A stretch of DNA of 53,609 nt, taken from NCBI GenBank assembly GCA_017546705.1, contig JAFYSB010000009.1, positions 1 to 53,609 on the forward strand, written 5' to 3'. Source of the DNA: Paludibacteraceae bacterium (GTDB taxonomy: Bacteria; Bacteroidota; Bacteroidia; Bacteroidales; Paludibacteraceae). This document shows, one piece after another, positions 33,699 to 41,044 of the stretch. Every line of letters begins with the position of its first letter. Position 1 is the stretch's first letter. The position numbers were made by a program, and so were the translations under genes. Under the pieces are notes generated by a model that saw only the letters and a program-made list of their open reading frames with translations, ran no database searches and had not been told where the DNA came from.

Positions 33699-34445
33699 CT
33701 ACAATATCCCCATCACTTCTGACAGGTTGTGGACGATATATGTAGCCGTTTGGACTATTGTGTCTTGGTTCTTGGTTCCTTGCTCTTTGCTCTTTTTAAT
33801 CCATATCTGGTCAATGCCTGCATTGATCGCACCTTGGATATCCGAGCTCCACGAGTCGCCTATCATCACTACATCTTCGGCTTGCAAGCCATTCATGCGC
33901 AACGCCTCCTCAAAAATACGCGGATTGGGTTTCTGGCAACCCACTTCCTCGCTCAACACGATATGCGCAAAGCAGTCACGCAGTCCACTCTTGTCAAACT
34001 TCTCGTATTGCACTTCCACAAAACCATTGGTCACTACCGTCAGCGGGTATTTCTTCGCCAAATAACGCACCAACTCCTCCGCCCCTTCCAGCAAAGAGAA
34101 ATGTGCTGTGGTCATGTTCAAGAAATCCTCGCTCAACTGCTCTGCTAATACGCACAAGTTTTCACCTTTCACCTTTCCCTTTTCACCTTTCACCTTACTC
34201 CCATGCATCAGCGGATAGAAAAAGCGGTCGAAACTCAAATATTCTTTGGTCACAAGGTCTTTGCCGTATTTATCCCACAGTTCGATGTTATGCGGTTTGT
34301 AGAGAGCCACAAACTCCTCGTGCGAAGCAAAATAGTCGCTCAAATGGTATTTGTCATACATCTCATGGAGCGCCTGCTTAGCCGCCCCTATGAAATCCCC
34401 TATCGTATCATCCCAGTCAATAAAAACCGCTTTATATTGCTTCAT
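33699..34445 (-). CDS. HAD-family hydrolase, YjjG-like nucleotidase
   Basis: A 248-residue HAD phosphatase. Motif I is FIDWDDTIGDF near residue 8 (nucleophile Asp), motif II is VVTNGF, and motif III/IV are KPNPRIFEEA and MIGDSWSSDIQGAINAG. It resembles YjjG-type pyrimidine nucleotidases that dephosphorylate abnormal nucleotides. Two parts are made by 7-bp repeats: KVKGEKGKVKGE in the cap (34162-34196) and SKEQGTKNQD near the C-terminus (33759-33793). The start is ATG 34445, 1 nt after the ruvB stop; the longer frame would run into ruvB. It is the last gene of ssb-ABC-ruvB-HAD. Confidence 0.9.
   Translation of the reverse strand: MKQYKAVFIDWDDTIGDFIGAAKQALHEMYDKYHLSDYFASHEEFVALYKPHNIELWDKYGKDLVTKEYLSFDRFFYPLMHGSKVKGEKGKVKGENLCVLAEQLSEDFLNMTTAHFSLLEGAEELVRYLAKKYPLTVVTNGFVEVQYEKFDKSGLRDCFAHIVLSEEVGCQKPNPRIFEEALRMNGLQAEDVVMIGDSWSSDIQGAINAGIDQIWIKKSKEQGTKNQDTIVQTATYIVHNLSEVMGIL
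33759..33793 (-). repeat. 7-bp-period tract in the HAD gene (3' part)
   Basis: On the minus strand the tract reads AGAGCAA, AGAGCAA, GGAACCA, AGAACCA, AGACACA. It encodes S-K-E-Q-G-T-K-N-Q-D-T, nearly the same peptide as the tract in the ABC ATPase gene (S-K-E-Q-G-A-K-N-K-D-Q). Confidence 0.75.
34162..34196 (-). repeat. 7-bp-period tract in the HAD gene (cap region)
   Basis: On the minus strand five heptamers AAGGTGA, AAGGTGA, AAAGGGA, AAGGTGA and AAGGTGA total 35 bp and encode K-V-K-G-E-K-G-K-V-K-G-E. Confidence 0.8.
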
Positions 34446-34446
34446 A

Positions 34447-35463
34447 TCAAAACTCCAATGTGATCTGCCCATTGATAAGTGGCGTTTTGCCCAGATGCTT
34501 GTACGCCAACTCTGTCGCCTCACGGCCACGAGGAGTGCGCTTGATAAAGCCCTCCTTGATGAGGTATGGCTCATACACGTCCTCTATCGTACCCGCATCT
34601 TCGCCCATGGCAGTAGCAATCGTATTCAAGCCCACAGGACCACCTTTGAACTTATCTATGATGGTGCTGAGCAACTTATTGTCAATCTCATCCAAGCCAA
34701 AGGTATCAATATTCAATGCCTCCAACGCGTAGCGTGCTATCTCCAGGTCGATTGCTCCGTTGCCCTTCACCTGTGCAAAGTCGCGCACGCGACGAAGCAA
34801 CGCATTGGCTATACGAGGGGTACCACGACTGCGACGAGAGATCTCCGCAGCAGCCTTGCTATCGATATGAATACCCAAGAGGCGAGCGCTGCGCTCCACA
34901 ATGCCCGCCAATATATGCGCATCATAGTATTCCAAGTGGCAATTGATACCAAAACGCGCACGCAACGGACTGGTTAGCAAGCCACTACGAGTAGTGGCAC
35001 CAATGAGCGTAAACTTATTGAGGTCAATCTGAATAGTGCGGGCAGAAGGACCCTTGTCTATCATGATATCTATGCGATAATCCTCCATGGCTGAATAGAG
35101 ATACTCCTCCACGATGGGCGACAGACGGTGAATCTCATCAATAAACAACACATCATTATCCTCCAACGATGTGAGCAGACCAGCCAAGTCGCCTGGCTTA
35201 TCCAAAACTGGACCTGAAGTCACCTTGAAACCTACACCCAACTCATTGGCTATGATATTGCTCAATGTAGTCTTACCCAATCCTGGAGGGCCAAAGAGCA
35301 GCACATGGTCCAGACTCTCGCCACGCATGCGAGCTGCCTCTACGAAGATGCGCAAGTTGCTGACAATCTTTGACTGCCCCGCAAAATCATCAAAACGCAA
35401 AGGACGCAAGGCATTATCTTGCTCCTTCTCCGTCATCTGGTTTCTTATATCGAAATCACTCAT
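34447..35463 (-). CDS. ruvB: Holliday junction helicase subunit RuvB
   Basis: A 338-residue AAA+ motor that drives branch migration with RuvA. Walker A is [10 protein letters not shown] near residue 57, Walker B is LFIDEIHRL near residue 106, sensor 1 and the arginine-finger region are [18 protein letters not shown], and a C-terminal winged helix includes [13 protein letters not shown]. Length is normal. The start ATG 35463 is preceded by GTGTTTAGTGTTTAGAG heptamer repeats, as in front of murE. ruvA is not in the window. Confidence 0.97.
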   Translation of the reverse strand: MSDFDIRNQMTEKEQDNALRPLRFDDFAGQSKIVSNLRIFVEAARMRGESLDHVLLFGPPGLGKTTLSNIIANELGVGFKVTSGPVLDKPGDLAGLLTSLEDNDVLFIDEIHRLSPIVEEYLYSAMEDYRIDIMIDKGPSARTIQIDLNKFTLIGATTRSGLLTSPLRARFGINCHLEYYDAHILAGIVERSARLLGIHIDSKAAAEISRRSRGTPRIANALLRRVRDFAQVKGNGAIDLEIARYALEALNIDTFGLDEIDNKLLSTIIDKFKGGPVGLNTIATAMGEDAGTIEDVYEPYLIKEGFIKRTPRGREATELAYKHLGKTPLINGQITLEF

Positions 35464-35482
35464 ATTCTCTAAACACTAAACA

Positions 35483-36226
35483 CTAACCAGCAGTAGCCTC
35501 GCGGAATGTTGCTTCCAAATCCGCTATCTCGCTAATGGGTTTATCCACTTTCACTTCGCCATGGTCGATAATAATCACACGATTACACATCTGCTTGACC
35601 TCCTGCAAGATATGGGTCGATAGGATGACGGTTCGTTGCGCTCCCATCTCACGAATCAATGCACGGATATCTTCCAGTTGGTTAGGATCAAGACCTGTGG
35701 TTGGTTCATCCAATATCAACAACTCAGGATCACCTATCATAGCTTGTGCCAAACCGACACGCTGGCGATAACCCTTGCTCAGTTGCCCAATCTTCTTGTG
35801 TGCCTCGCGCTGCAACCCTACCCGCTCAATCAACTCCTCTACTAATTGGTCTTTATTCTTGGCTCCTTGTTCCTTACTCCTCAAACCCACAAAAAAGCGC
35901 AGATACTCACGCACATACATATCTTCGTACAGCGGATTTTGCTCAGGAAGAAAACCGATATGCTTAGGCACTTGCAGCCCACACCTATCCTTCCCTTCAC
36001 AGGGGAGGATATTCATTCCGAGGACACCCCACCTCCCTTTTAAAAGGGAGAGCTGGGGAGGGTCTGTATCCCACACACCTACCATAATCTTCATGAGGGT
36101 AGATTTGCCTGCACCGTTGGGGCCCAACAAACCCACCACCTCACCATCGTTGATAGTGAGGCAGATATCTTTCAGCACGTGTTGCTTGCCGATGTGTTTA
36201 TTCAGATGTTCTATATGTATCGCCAT
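35483..36226 (-). CDS. ABC transporter ATP-binding protein (GldA-like)
   Basis: A 247-residue ATPase subunit. Walker A is GPNGAGKST near residue 35, the Q loop lies in GFLPEQNPLY, the signature is QLSKGYRQRVGLA, Walker B is LLILDEPTTG, and the switch histidine is in STHILQEV. Such ATPases pair with ABC-2 type permeases, as in the gliding-motility GldA group; no permease is nearby. About 30 residues between the Walker A helix and the Q loop (DPPQLSLLKGRW onward) come from a C-rich double palindrome at 35980-36066, and SKEQGAKNKDQ comes from 7-bp repeats at 35848-35882. The insert lies close to the catalytic core, so activity is worth testing. Confidence 0.88.
   Translation of the reverse strand: MAIHIEHLNKHIGKQHVLKDICLTINDGEVVGLLGPNGAGKSTLMKIMVGVWDTDPPQLSLLKGRWGVLGMNILPCEGKDRCGLQVPKHIGFLPEQNPLYEDMYVREYLRFFVGLRSKEQGAKNKDQLVEELIERVGLQREAHKKIGQLSKGYRQRVGLAQAMIGDPELLILDEPTTGLDPNQLEDIRALIREMGAQRTVILSTHILQEVKQMCNRVIIIDHGEVKVDKPISEIADLEATFREATAG
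35848..35882 (-). repeat. 7-bp-period tract in the ABC ATPase gene
   Basis: On the minus strand the heptamers are GAGGAGT, AAGGAAC, AAGGAGC, CAAGAAT and AAAGACC (35 bp). Confidence 0.7.
35980..36066 (-). repeat. In-frame double palindrome in the ABC ATPase gene
   Basis: On the minus strand: AGACCCTCCCCAG, the stem CTCCCTTTTAAAAGGGAG, GTGGGG, a spacer, a second hairpin (TATCCTCCCCTGTGAAGG onward) and GATAGGTGTGGGC. The two-hairpin layout and both ends match the korB copy. Confidence 0.75.
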
Positions 36227-36246
36227 ACATATCCCCCGCTAGGCTA

Positions 36247-36684
36247 TCAAAAGATATCCTCCACTTCCAATGTAGGTATGGTGTGATGCTCCGTACGTAC
36301 TGGCTCAGAGGTGTGATCTTCTGCTTGTGCATTCGGACTACGATAATCCGCTGGACGATATAATACTTGAATATTCTCCGCTATGATTTCTGTTTTGCGA
36401 CGCACTTGCCCATCTTTCTCCCATGTACGTGTTTGCAATTTGCCTTCCACATACAGTTTCATACCCTTGCGCACGTATTTCTCTGCCCATTCGGCTAGGT
36501 TACGCCACAATACGATTGGGTGCCATTCGGTACGATCGGGTACTTGGGTGCCATTTTGCATGGTATAACCACGTTCGGTGGTCGCCAAATTAAAATTAGC
36601 GATAGCTACGCCTCTCTCTAAAAAACGAATCTCTGGGTCACTGCCTACGTTACCCACTAAAATAACTTTGTTTACTGATGACAT
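36247..36684 (-). CDS. ssb: Single-stranded DNA-binding protein
   Basis: A 145-residue OB-fold protein that coats single-stranded DNA. It opens MSSVNKVILVGNVGSDPEIRF (first 12: MSSVNKVILVGN) and has RTEWHPIVLWRNLAEWAEKYVRKG and KLQTRTWEKDGQVRRKTEI, which are standard for SSB. The disordered tail ends in the acidic tip EVEDIF, which recruits partner proteins. It heads the minus-strand run ssb-ABC-ruvB-HAD and has a perfect promoter at 36768-36799. The leader is almost wholly 9-bp repeats of the AAACCATTA kind. Confidence 0.96.
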   Translation of the reverse strand: MSSVNKVILVGNVGSDPEIRFLERGVAIANFNLATTERGYTMQNGTQVPDRTEWHPIVLWRNLAEWAEKYVRKGMKLYVEGKLQTRTWEKDGQVRRKTEIIAENIQVLYRPADYRSPNAQAEDHTSEPVRTEHHTIPTLEVEDIF

Positions 36685-36767
36685 GGTTTCAACTGTTTTA
36701 ATGGTTTTTAAAGTTCTAAAGGTTTCTAATGTCCACGCACTATGCGCTGTTTCTATATTCCAAGGCG

Positions 36768-36814
36768 CAAAGGTACAAAATTATTTGCACACCTGCAAAT
36801 TTTATCTAATTTTG
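36768..36814. promoter_or_regulatory. ssb promoter with palindromic divergent -33 block
   Basis: Leftward: CAAAGGTA 36768-36775 and CAAA 36796-36799, 20 bp apart. Rightward: TTTG 36784-36787 and TAATTTTG 36807-36814, 19 bp apart. The shared palindrome is TTTGCACACCTGCAAA (36784-36799). Confidence 0.75.
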
Positions 36815-36847
36815 AATCAAGAATTTTGAATTATGAGGTAGAAAAGG

Positions 36848-36918
36848 GGAAGGTACTGGGAAAGTACTGGATGGTCATTGAATGGTAATGGAGTGGTATC
36901 GAGGTGGTTTCGAGAAAG
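36848..36918. repeat. 11-bp-period array upstream of ssb
   Basis: Six units are in strict register: GGAAGGTACTG, GGAAAGTACTG, GATGGTCATTG, AATGGTAATGG, AGTGGTATCGA and GGTGGTTTCGA, followed by GAAAG. Positions 5-6 of each unit read GT in all six units. Confidence 0.85.
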
Positions 36919-36954
36919 AAAGCGGAAAGATAGGGATTTAATAACACTTTTTCC

Positions 36955-37026
36955 ATTCCCACTGATTGCACTGATTTGCACTGATCTTCTTTGTTATCCG
37001 TGTTAATCCGTGAGATCCGTGGGAAT
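36955..37026. repeat. Quasi-palindromic element of CACTGAT and ATCCGTG repeats
   Basis: ATTCCCAC and GTGGGAAT bound a 72-bp unit. The left half holds three CACTGAT copies 9-10 bp apart and the right half three ATCCGTG copies 9-10 bp apart, near reverse complements of each other. The whole unit can fold into one long hairpin. Confidence 0.8.
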
Positions 37027-37197
37027 AAAAAAATGCACGTACTATTGCATGTGCAGACTTCGTCCTAACGTAGAGTGGCATGGTTGCACCTTCGAGGGTA
37101 CCTTAATCCTCACTATTATGAGCAAGCTCCTATAATGGGACTAAATTCGTACAAATAGATTAAAATCTATTATTTTCTTATAAATATTGCTCGTTTT

Positions 37198-37229
37198 TTT
37201 GCGTATGTGCATTTTTTGTTGTACCTTTG
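37198..37229 (+). promoter_or_regulatory. Promoter of the sigma-54-type activator gene
   Basis: TTTG 37198-37201 and TACCTTTG 37222-37229, 20 bp apart, are a perfect match. The leader is about 63 nt. Confidence 0.85.
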
Positions 37230-37298
37230 TCTGCCATTTTGGCAGATTACACACCATTAAACGATCAAACCTGGATACTTTGAAACATTTAATTCAAT

Positions 37299-38498
37299 AT
37301 GGAACAAAAAGACCTACAGCGAATAAAACAGCAATTTAGCATTATCGGCAATAATGCACAACTCAATCGAGGAATAGAAATAGCAGTACAAGTGGCACTC
37401 ACCGACCTGAGTGTGCTCATCACGGGAGAAAGTGGCGTGGGAAAAGAACATTTCCCTAAAATCATTCACCAATACTCTGCACGCAAACATGGACCATACT
37501 TTGCCGTGAACTGCGGCGCCATACCCGAAGGTACCATTGACAGCGAACTCTTTGGACACGAGAAAGGAGCATTTACCGACGCCAAAAGCGAACGAAAAGG
37601 TTACTTCGAGATTGCAGATGGTGGCACACTCTTTCTAGACGAAGTGGGCGAATTACCACTATCCACCCAAGCACGATTGTTGCGCGTACTGGAGACTGGG
37701 GAGTTTATTCGTATGGGTAGCTCGCACGTACAAAAGACCAACGTGCGCGTGGTCGCTGCCACCAACCTGAATATACCAAAAGCCATCGAAGAAGGACGCT
37801 TCCGCGAAGACCTCTACTACCGATTGAACACGGTGGAAATCAAAGTACCTGCGCTGCGCGAACGAAAAGAGGATATACCGCTGCTATTTAGAAAGTTCGT
37901 TGTGGATTTCGCAGAGCGATATCGCATGCCTGCTATTCGATTAACCGATGAGGCAACCGACATGCTCAAATCCTACTACTGGCAAGGCAATGTGCGCCAG
38001 CTCAAGAACGTGGCGGAGCAGATCAGCATCATCGAACAACGCAGAGAAATCACACCCGATATATTAGCACATTATTTGCCTGCTCATCAGATGCACCGCG
38101 GCTTGGCAGTCGTGGGACACGCACAACAAGAGATGTCCATGGAGGAGCGTACCATGTTGTACAACATGATGGGAGCAATGAAGCGGGAAATCAACATGCT
38201 GAAAGAGCAAGTGGAACTGCTGCTCAAGAACAATGACCCTCGAACGCCAATAGGAGAAGAGATCGTAGCATGGGAACAAGGGCAAGTATTAGCACCCACA
38301 GATGAGATGGTGGAGCCCGAGATGGCACAAGAGGTGACCATCGTAGCACCCGCAAAAGAACTCAAACTGAGCGACTTGGAACGCGAGACCATTCGACAAG
38401 CATTAGAGCGCAACGGAGGCAATCGCAAAGCCGCCGCAGCTGAACTAGGACTGAGCGAACGCACTTTATATAGAAAAATAAAAGAGTACGAGTTATGA
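37299..38498 (+). CDS. Sigma-54-dependent-type AAA+ activator with Fis HTH
   Basis: A 399-residue protein: an AAA+ domain (about 10-240) with Walker A GESGVGKE at 43-50, Walker B GGTLFLDEVGELP, and sensor/arginine motifs VRVVAATN and FREDLYYRLN; a long linker (about 255-350); and a C-terminal Fis-type helix-turn-helix (NGGNRKAAAAELGLSERTLY). There is no N-terminal receiver domain. The loop that contacts sigma-54 reads GAFTDA (90-95) instead of GAFTGA. lptE overlaps by 4 nt, so the pair is co-expressed; this pairing is frequent in Bacteroidales. The signal it responds to is not visible. Confidence 0.92.
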   Translation: MEQKDLQRIKQQFSIIGNNAQLNRGIEIAVQVALTDLSVLITGESGVGKEHFPKIIHQYSARKHGPYFAVNCGAIPEGTIDSELFGHEKGAFTDAKSERKGYFEIADGGTLFLDEVGELPLSTQARLLRVLETGEFIRMGSSHVQKTNVRVVAATNLNIPKAIEEGRFREDLYYRLNTVEIKVPALRERKEDIPLLFRKFVVDFAERYRMPAIRLTDEATDMLKSYYWQGNVRQLKNVAEQISIIEQRREITPDILAHYLPAHQMHRGLAVVGHAQQEMSMEERTMLYNMMGAMKREINMLKEQVELLLKNNDPRTPIGEEIVAWEQGQVLAPTDEMVEPEMAQEVTIVAPAKELKLSDLERETIRQALERNGGNRKAAAAELGLSERTLYRKIKEYEL

Positions 38499-38995
38499 GA
38501 AAAATAGTATTATTGCTGTGCATGGGATTGCTCAACGCCTGCGTGATCTCATATAAATTTAATGGTGCTTCGATTGATTACTCTACAACCAAAACCATTT
38601 CGATTGCTGATTTTCCAAATGTGGCAGCCCTGGTATATGCCCCACTATCGAATAACCTGTCAGACGGAATACGAGACCTCTTTCAACGTCAGACACGACT
38701 GGAACAAGTACGACGCGGTGGTAATCTGGAGATTGAAGGCGAAATCACAGGATATGCGCTTACACCTATGGCGGTATCCGCAGATAGCTATGCCGCAGAA
38801 ACCAAATTAACGATTACCGTGAAAGTGCGATTTACCAACAACGTGGCACCCGAAGAGAGTTTTGAGAAAACCTATACGGCATACCAGACATTCGACTCGT
38901 CGCAAATGCTCAATGACGTGCAAGACGACTTATGCACTACCATGATTGCAGAAATAGCCGACCAAATATACAACGATACCGTTGCTAAATGGTAA
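38495..38995 (+). CDS. lptE: LptE family LPS-assembly lipoprotein
   Basis: A 166-residue lipoprotein. The signal MRKIVLLLCMGLLNAC ends in a lipobox cysteine (residue 16), followed by the family opening YKFNGASIDYSTTKTISI and a two-layer alpha/beta fold with LEIEGEITGYALTP. LptE plugs the LptD barrel that puts LPS into the outer membrane; in Bacteroidota this short form is typical. It overlaps the upstream activator gene by 4 nt and is followed by a terminator shared with the convergent permease gene. Confidence 0.92.
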   Translation: MRKIVLLLCMGLLNACVISYKFNGASIDYSTTKTISIADFPNVAALVYAPLSNNLSDGIRDLFQRQTRLEQVRRGGNLEIEGEITGYALTPMAVSADSYAAETKLTITVKVRFTNNVAPEESFEKTYTAYQTFDSSQMLNDVQDDLCTTMIAEIADQIYNDTVAKW

Positions 38996-39002
38996 AACTC
39001 TT

Positions 39003-39034
39003 CCCCCAATCAAGCTGATTGGGGGCTATTTTTT
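39003..39034. terminator. Terminator after lptE
   Basis: CCCCCAATCA and TGATTGGGGG form a 10-bp stem around AGC, followed by a T-rich run. It lies between the lptE stop and the convergent permease stop. Confidence 0.9.
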
Positions 39035-39985
39035 CTTCAGGATGATCCACAATATAATGGGTGCACCAAAGAGAGCACTCATAGTGGAGATAGGTAGAGA
39101 ATAGGTGCCGAGATTACAGAGCACATCGCATATTAGCAAGATATTAGCACCGATAAGCAAAGAAGCAGGCACGGTCAGACGATGGTTGCTAGTAGCCAAC
39201 ACACCTCGTGCGATATGAGGCACTGCCACACCAATAAAAGCTATTGGACCACAGAAGGCTGTTACGCTACCCGCCAACAAACATGATGCCACTACCATCA
39301 TCCAACGAGTGCGTTCTACATGGATACCCAAACCACGAGCATAATCTTCGCCAAGCAACAAACCGTTGAGCGGTTTGATGAGGATTAGCACAAGAATAAA
39401 GGCCAGCAGCACACCGATGGCTAGTGCAGGAAGTTCCTTCCAACCAACACCATTAAGACTGCCTAACGTCCAGACAATAAACAGCTTCAGCGAATCAGGA
39501 TTGGCAAAGTTCTGAATCATATTCACCAACGCGCCAGCGATATTCCCCACCATCATACCCACAATCAGCAAGGTCACATTGCTACGTATGCGCTTGGCTA
39601 TCATCATCACAAGAAGCATCACCAAGATACTGCCCACAATAGCTGCGCCACTGATTAGACCACTACTACCTAATGCTACACCACACATGGTCACCAATGC
39701 TACGCCGAGACTGGCGCCAGAGGAGATACCTAATATATATGGCCCTGCCAGCGGATTGCGGAAGAGGGTTTGCATCATCAATCCCGCCACCGACAACGAG
39801 GCGCCCGCGAGAATAGCGGTAAGCATCTTCGGCAAGCGAAGCTGCAATAGAATCTGCTCCTGCATAGGTGATAAGGCGAACAGGCGATGGGGCGATATCC
39901 ACACCGAACCACTGCAAATATCGAGCAACGCCAACACCAGCAGCAAGAGGGTTAGGCCAAGGAATATATAGGTATTCTTTCGCAT
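39026..39985 (-). CDS. FecCD/BtuC family ABC transporter permease
   Basis: A 319-residue polytopic permease for iron-siderophore, haem or cobalamin import, with about nine or ten helices. Family stretches are LRLPKMLTAILAGASLSVAGLMMQ (LRLPKMLTAILAG near residue 48), FRNPLAGPYILGISSGAS, GLLLGEDYARGLGI and FCGPIAFIGVAVPHIARG. It ends in the usual PISTMSALFGAPIILWIILKKK-type segment. Neither the binding protein nor the ATPase is in the window, so the substrate cannot be named. It starts 17 nt after the nucleoside phosphorylase gene. Confidence 0.93.
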   Translation of the reverse strand: MRKNTYIFLGLTLLLLVLALLDICSGSVWISPHRLFALSPMQEQILLQLRLPKMLTAILAGASLSVAGLMMQTLFRNPLAGPYILGISSGASLGVALVTMCGVALGSSGLISGAAIVGSILVMLLVMMIAKRIRSNVTLLIVGMMVGNIAGALVNMIQNFANPDSLKLFIVWTLGSLNGVGWKELPALAIGVLLAFILVLILIKPLNGLLLGEDYARGLGIHVERTRWMMVVASCLLAGSVTAFCGPIAFIGVAVPHIARGVLATSNHRLTVPASLLIGANILLICDVLCNLGTYSLPISTMSALFGAPIILWIILKKK

Positions 39986-40002
39986 TCAGGGCGCGAATTG
40001 AC

Positions 40003-40881
40003 TTATATACGCTCCAATACGGTTTGTACCAATTGTTTGATTCGAGGTTTGTAGTCGGTATTCGCCGCTTCCACCTTGCGTTGGGCAATCACGCAGCAAA
40101 CGGTCATCGCCTTATGTCCCATCAGCAGACTCAATCCTGCGATAGCACTACCTTCCATCTCGTAGTTGGTGATGCGTTGTCCCTCGTAGCGGAAGTCGGT
40201 AATCAAGTCGTTGATCTCCTTTACCGCCAAATCGCAGCGGAGTACACGACCTTGAGGACCATAGAAGCCGTTGGCAGCGATGGTGCAACCACGCATCATA
40301 TCGTCACCTGCGATGCGGTTGACGAGCTCAGGATTAGCAGCCACTACGTATGGGCGAGCAGCCTTAGCAGGATAGTGGATGAAGTCCACCAATGCGTCCT
40401 CAAAGCCGAGGTCGGCTATCTCGTCACGACCTTCGTAGAAAGCCAGTACGCCGTCCCAACCGATGGATTTCTCACTCACGAGGAAAGTGCCCAATGGGAT
40501 ATCCTCTTGCATGCCGCCACAAGTGCCGATACGCACGATTTCAAGGGTGCGGAGCTCGTCTTTCTCGGTGCGGGTGACGAAGTCGATATTTGCGAGAGCG
40601 TCAAGCTCATTGAGCACGATATCGCAGTTGTCGGTGCCGATACCTGTGGAGATACACGAGATGCGTTTGCCGTGGTATTTACCTGTAATAGTATGGAACT
40701 CACGACTTTGGATGTCGCACTCAATGCTGCCTTCGTCGAAGAACGAAGCCACCATGTTAACGCGACCTTGGTCGCCGACCAATATCACCTTATCTGCCAG
40801 ATGTTCTGGGCGAATGTGGAGGTGGAATATACTGCCGTCCTCATTGATAATGAGTTGGCTAGCTGGAAAAGTCTTCTTCAT
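40003..40881 (-). CDS. Nucleoside phosphorylase (uridine phosphorylase-like)
   Basis: A 292-residue protein of the PNP/UDP family that splits nucleosides with phosphate. Visible are VGDQGRVNMVASFFD (phosphate site), STGIGTDNCDIVLNEL, RIGTCGGMQEDIPLGT, and the base/ribose site NYEMEGSAI. Bacteroidota relatives are labelled uridine phosphorylase or plain nucleoside phosphorylase. The start is ATG 40881; nine more codons are open upstream. A hairpin element (40883-40937) fills the leader. It is upstream of the FecCD permease gene. Confidence 0.92.
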   Translation of the reverse strand: MKKTFPASQLIINEDGSIFHLHIRPEHLADKVILVGDQGRVNMVASFFDEGSIECDIQSREFHTITGKYHGKRISCISTGIGTDNCDIVLNELDALANIDFVTRTEKDELRTLEIVRIGTCGGMQEDIPLGTFLVSEKSIGWDGVLAFYEGRDEIADLGFEDALVDFIHYPAKAARPYVVAANPELVNRIAGDDMMRGCTIAANGFYGPQGRVLRCDLAVKEINDLITDFRYEGQRITNYEMEGSAIAGLSLLMGHKAMTVCCVIAQRKVEAANTDYKPRIKQLVQTVLERI

Positions 40882-40882
40882 A

Positions 40883-40937
40883 GATAAAAAGAGTTTTAAA
40901 GGTTTCACGCGGCAAAGCCGCTTGTTTCAAAGTTTCA
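40883..40937 (-). repeat. Hairpin plus 9-bp repeats in the phosphorylase leader
   Basis: On the minus strand: TTGAAACTTTGAAACAAGC, then the palindrome GCGGCTTTGCCGC (40909-40921), then GTGAAACCTTTAAAACTC and the start codon. The block matches the glyS leader in sequence, order and distance from the start. Confidence 0.75.
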
Positions 40938-41044
40938 ATGCTGAAGTTGCTTTTTTGTTGAGTAGATTGCGGCGCGGAGGGCGGGAGTTATGTGGTACAT
41001 AATGACCAACCGACAAACCGCAAGATACCAACAAAAACAACTTG

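Larger units (their letters stand above)
36685..37298. other. Repeat-filled spacer between ssb and the sigma-54-type activator gene
   Basis: In order: the ssb leader of 9-bp repeats (36685-36733), a divergent promoter block (36768-36814), AT-rich heptamers (36810-36844), an 11-bp array (36848-36918), a 72-bp inverted-repeat element (36955-37026), about 150 bp with only weak local hairpins (37027-37180), and the activator gene promoter (37198-37229). No coding sequence is supported. The rightward arm of the divergent promoter has no gene to read for about 480 bp, so a small RNA is possible. Confidence 0.75.

Noticed and set aside
33683-34445. A decayed murG after ftsW
   Set aside because: The 16-bp gap leads directly to a complete convergent HAD gene; no MurG-like residues are seen in any frame there.
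37027-37180. 6S RNA or riboswitch between ssb and the activator gene
   Set aside because: I see a few short hairpins but no consensus that I can name, and no promoter at its left edge.
39868-40887. 339-codon plus-strand frame opposite the phosphorylase gene
   Set aside because: Long, but fully antisense to two conserved genes and without recognisable domains.
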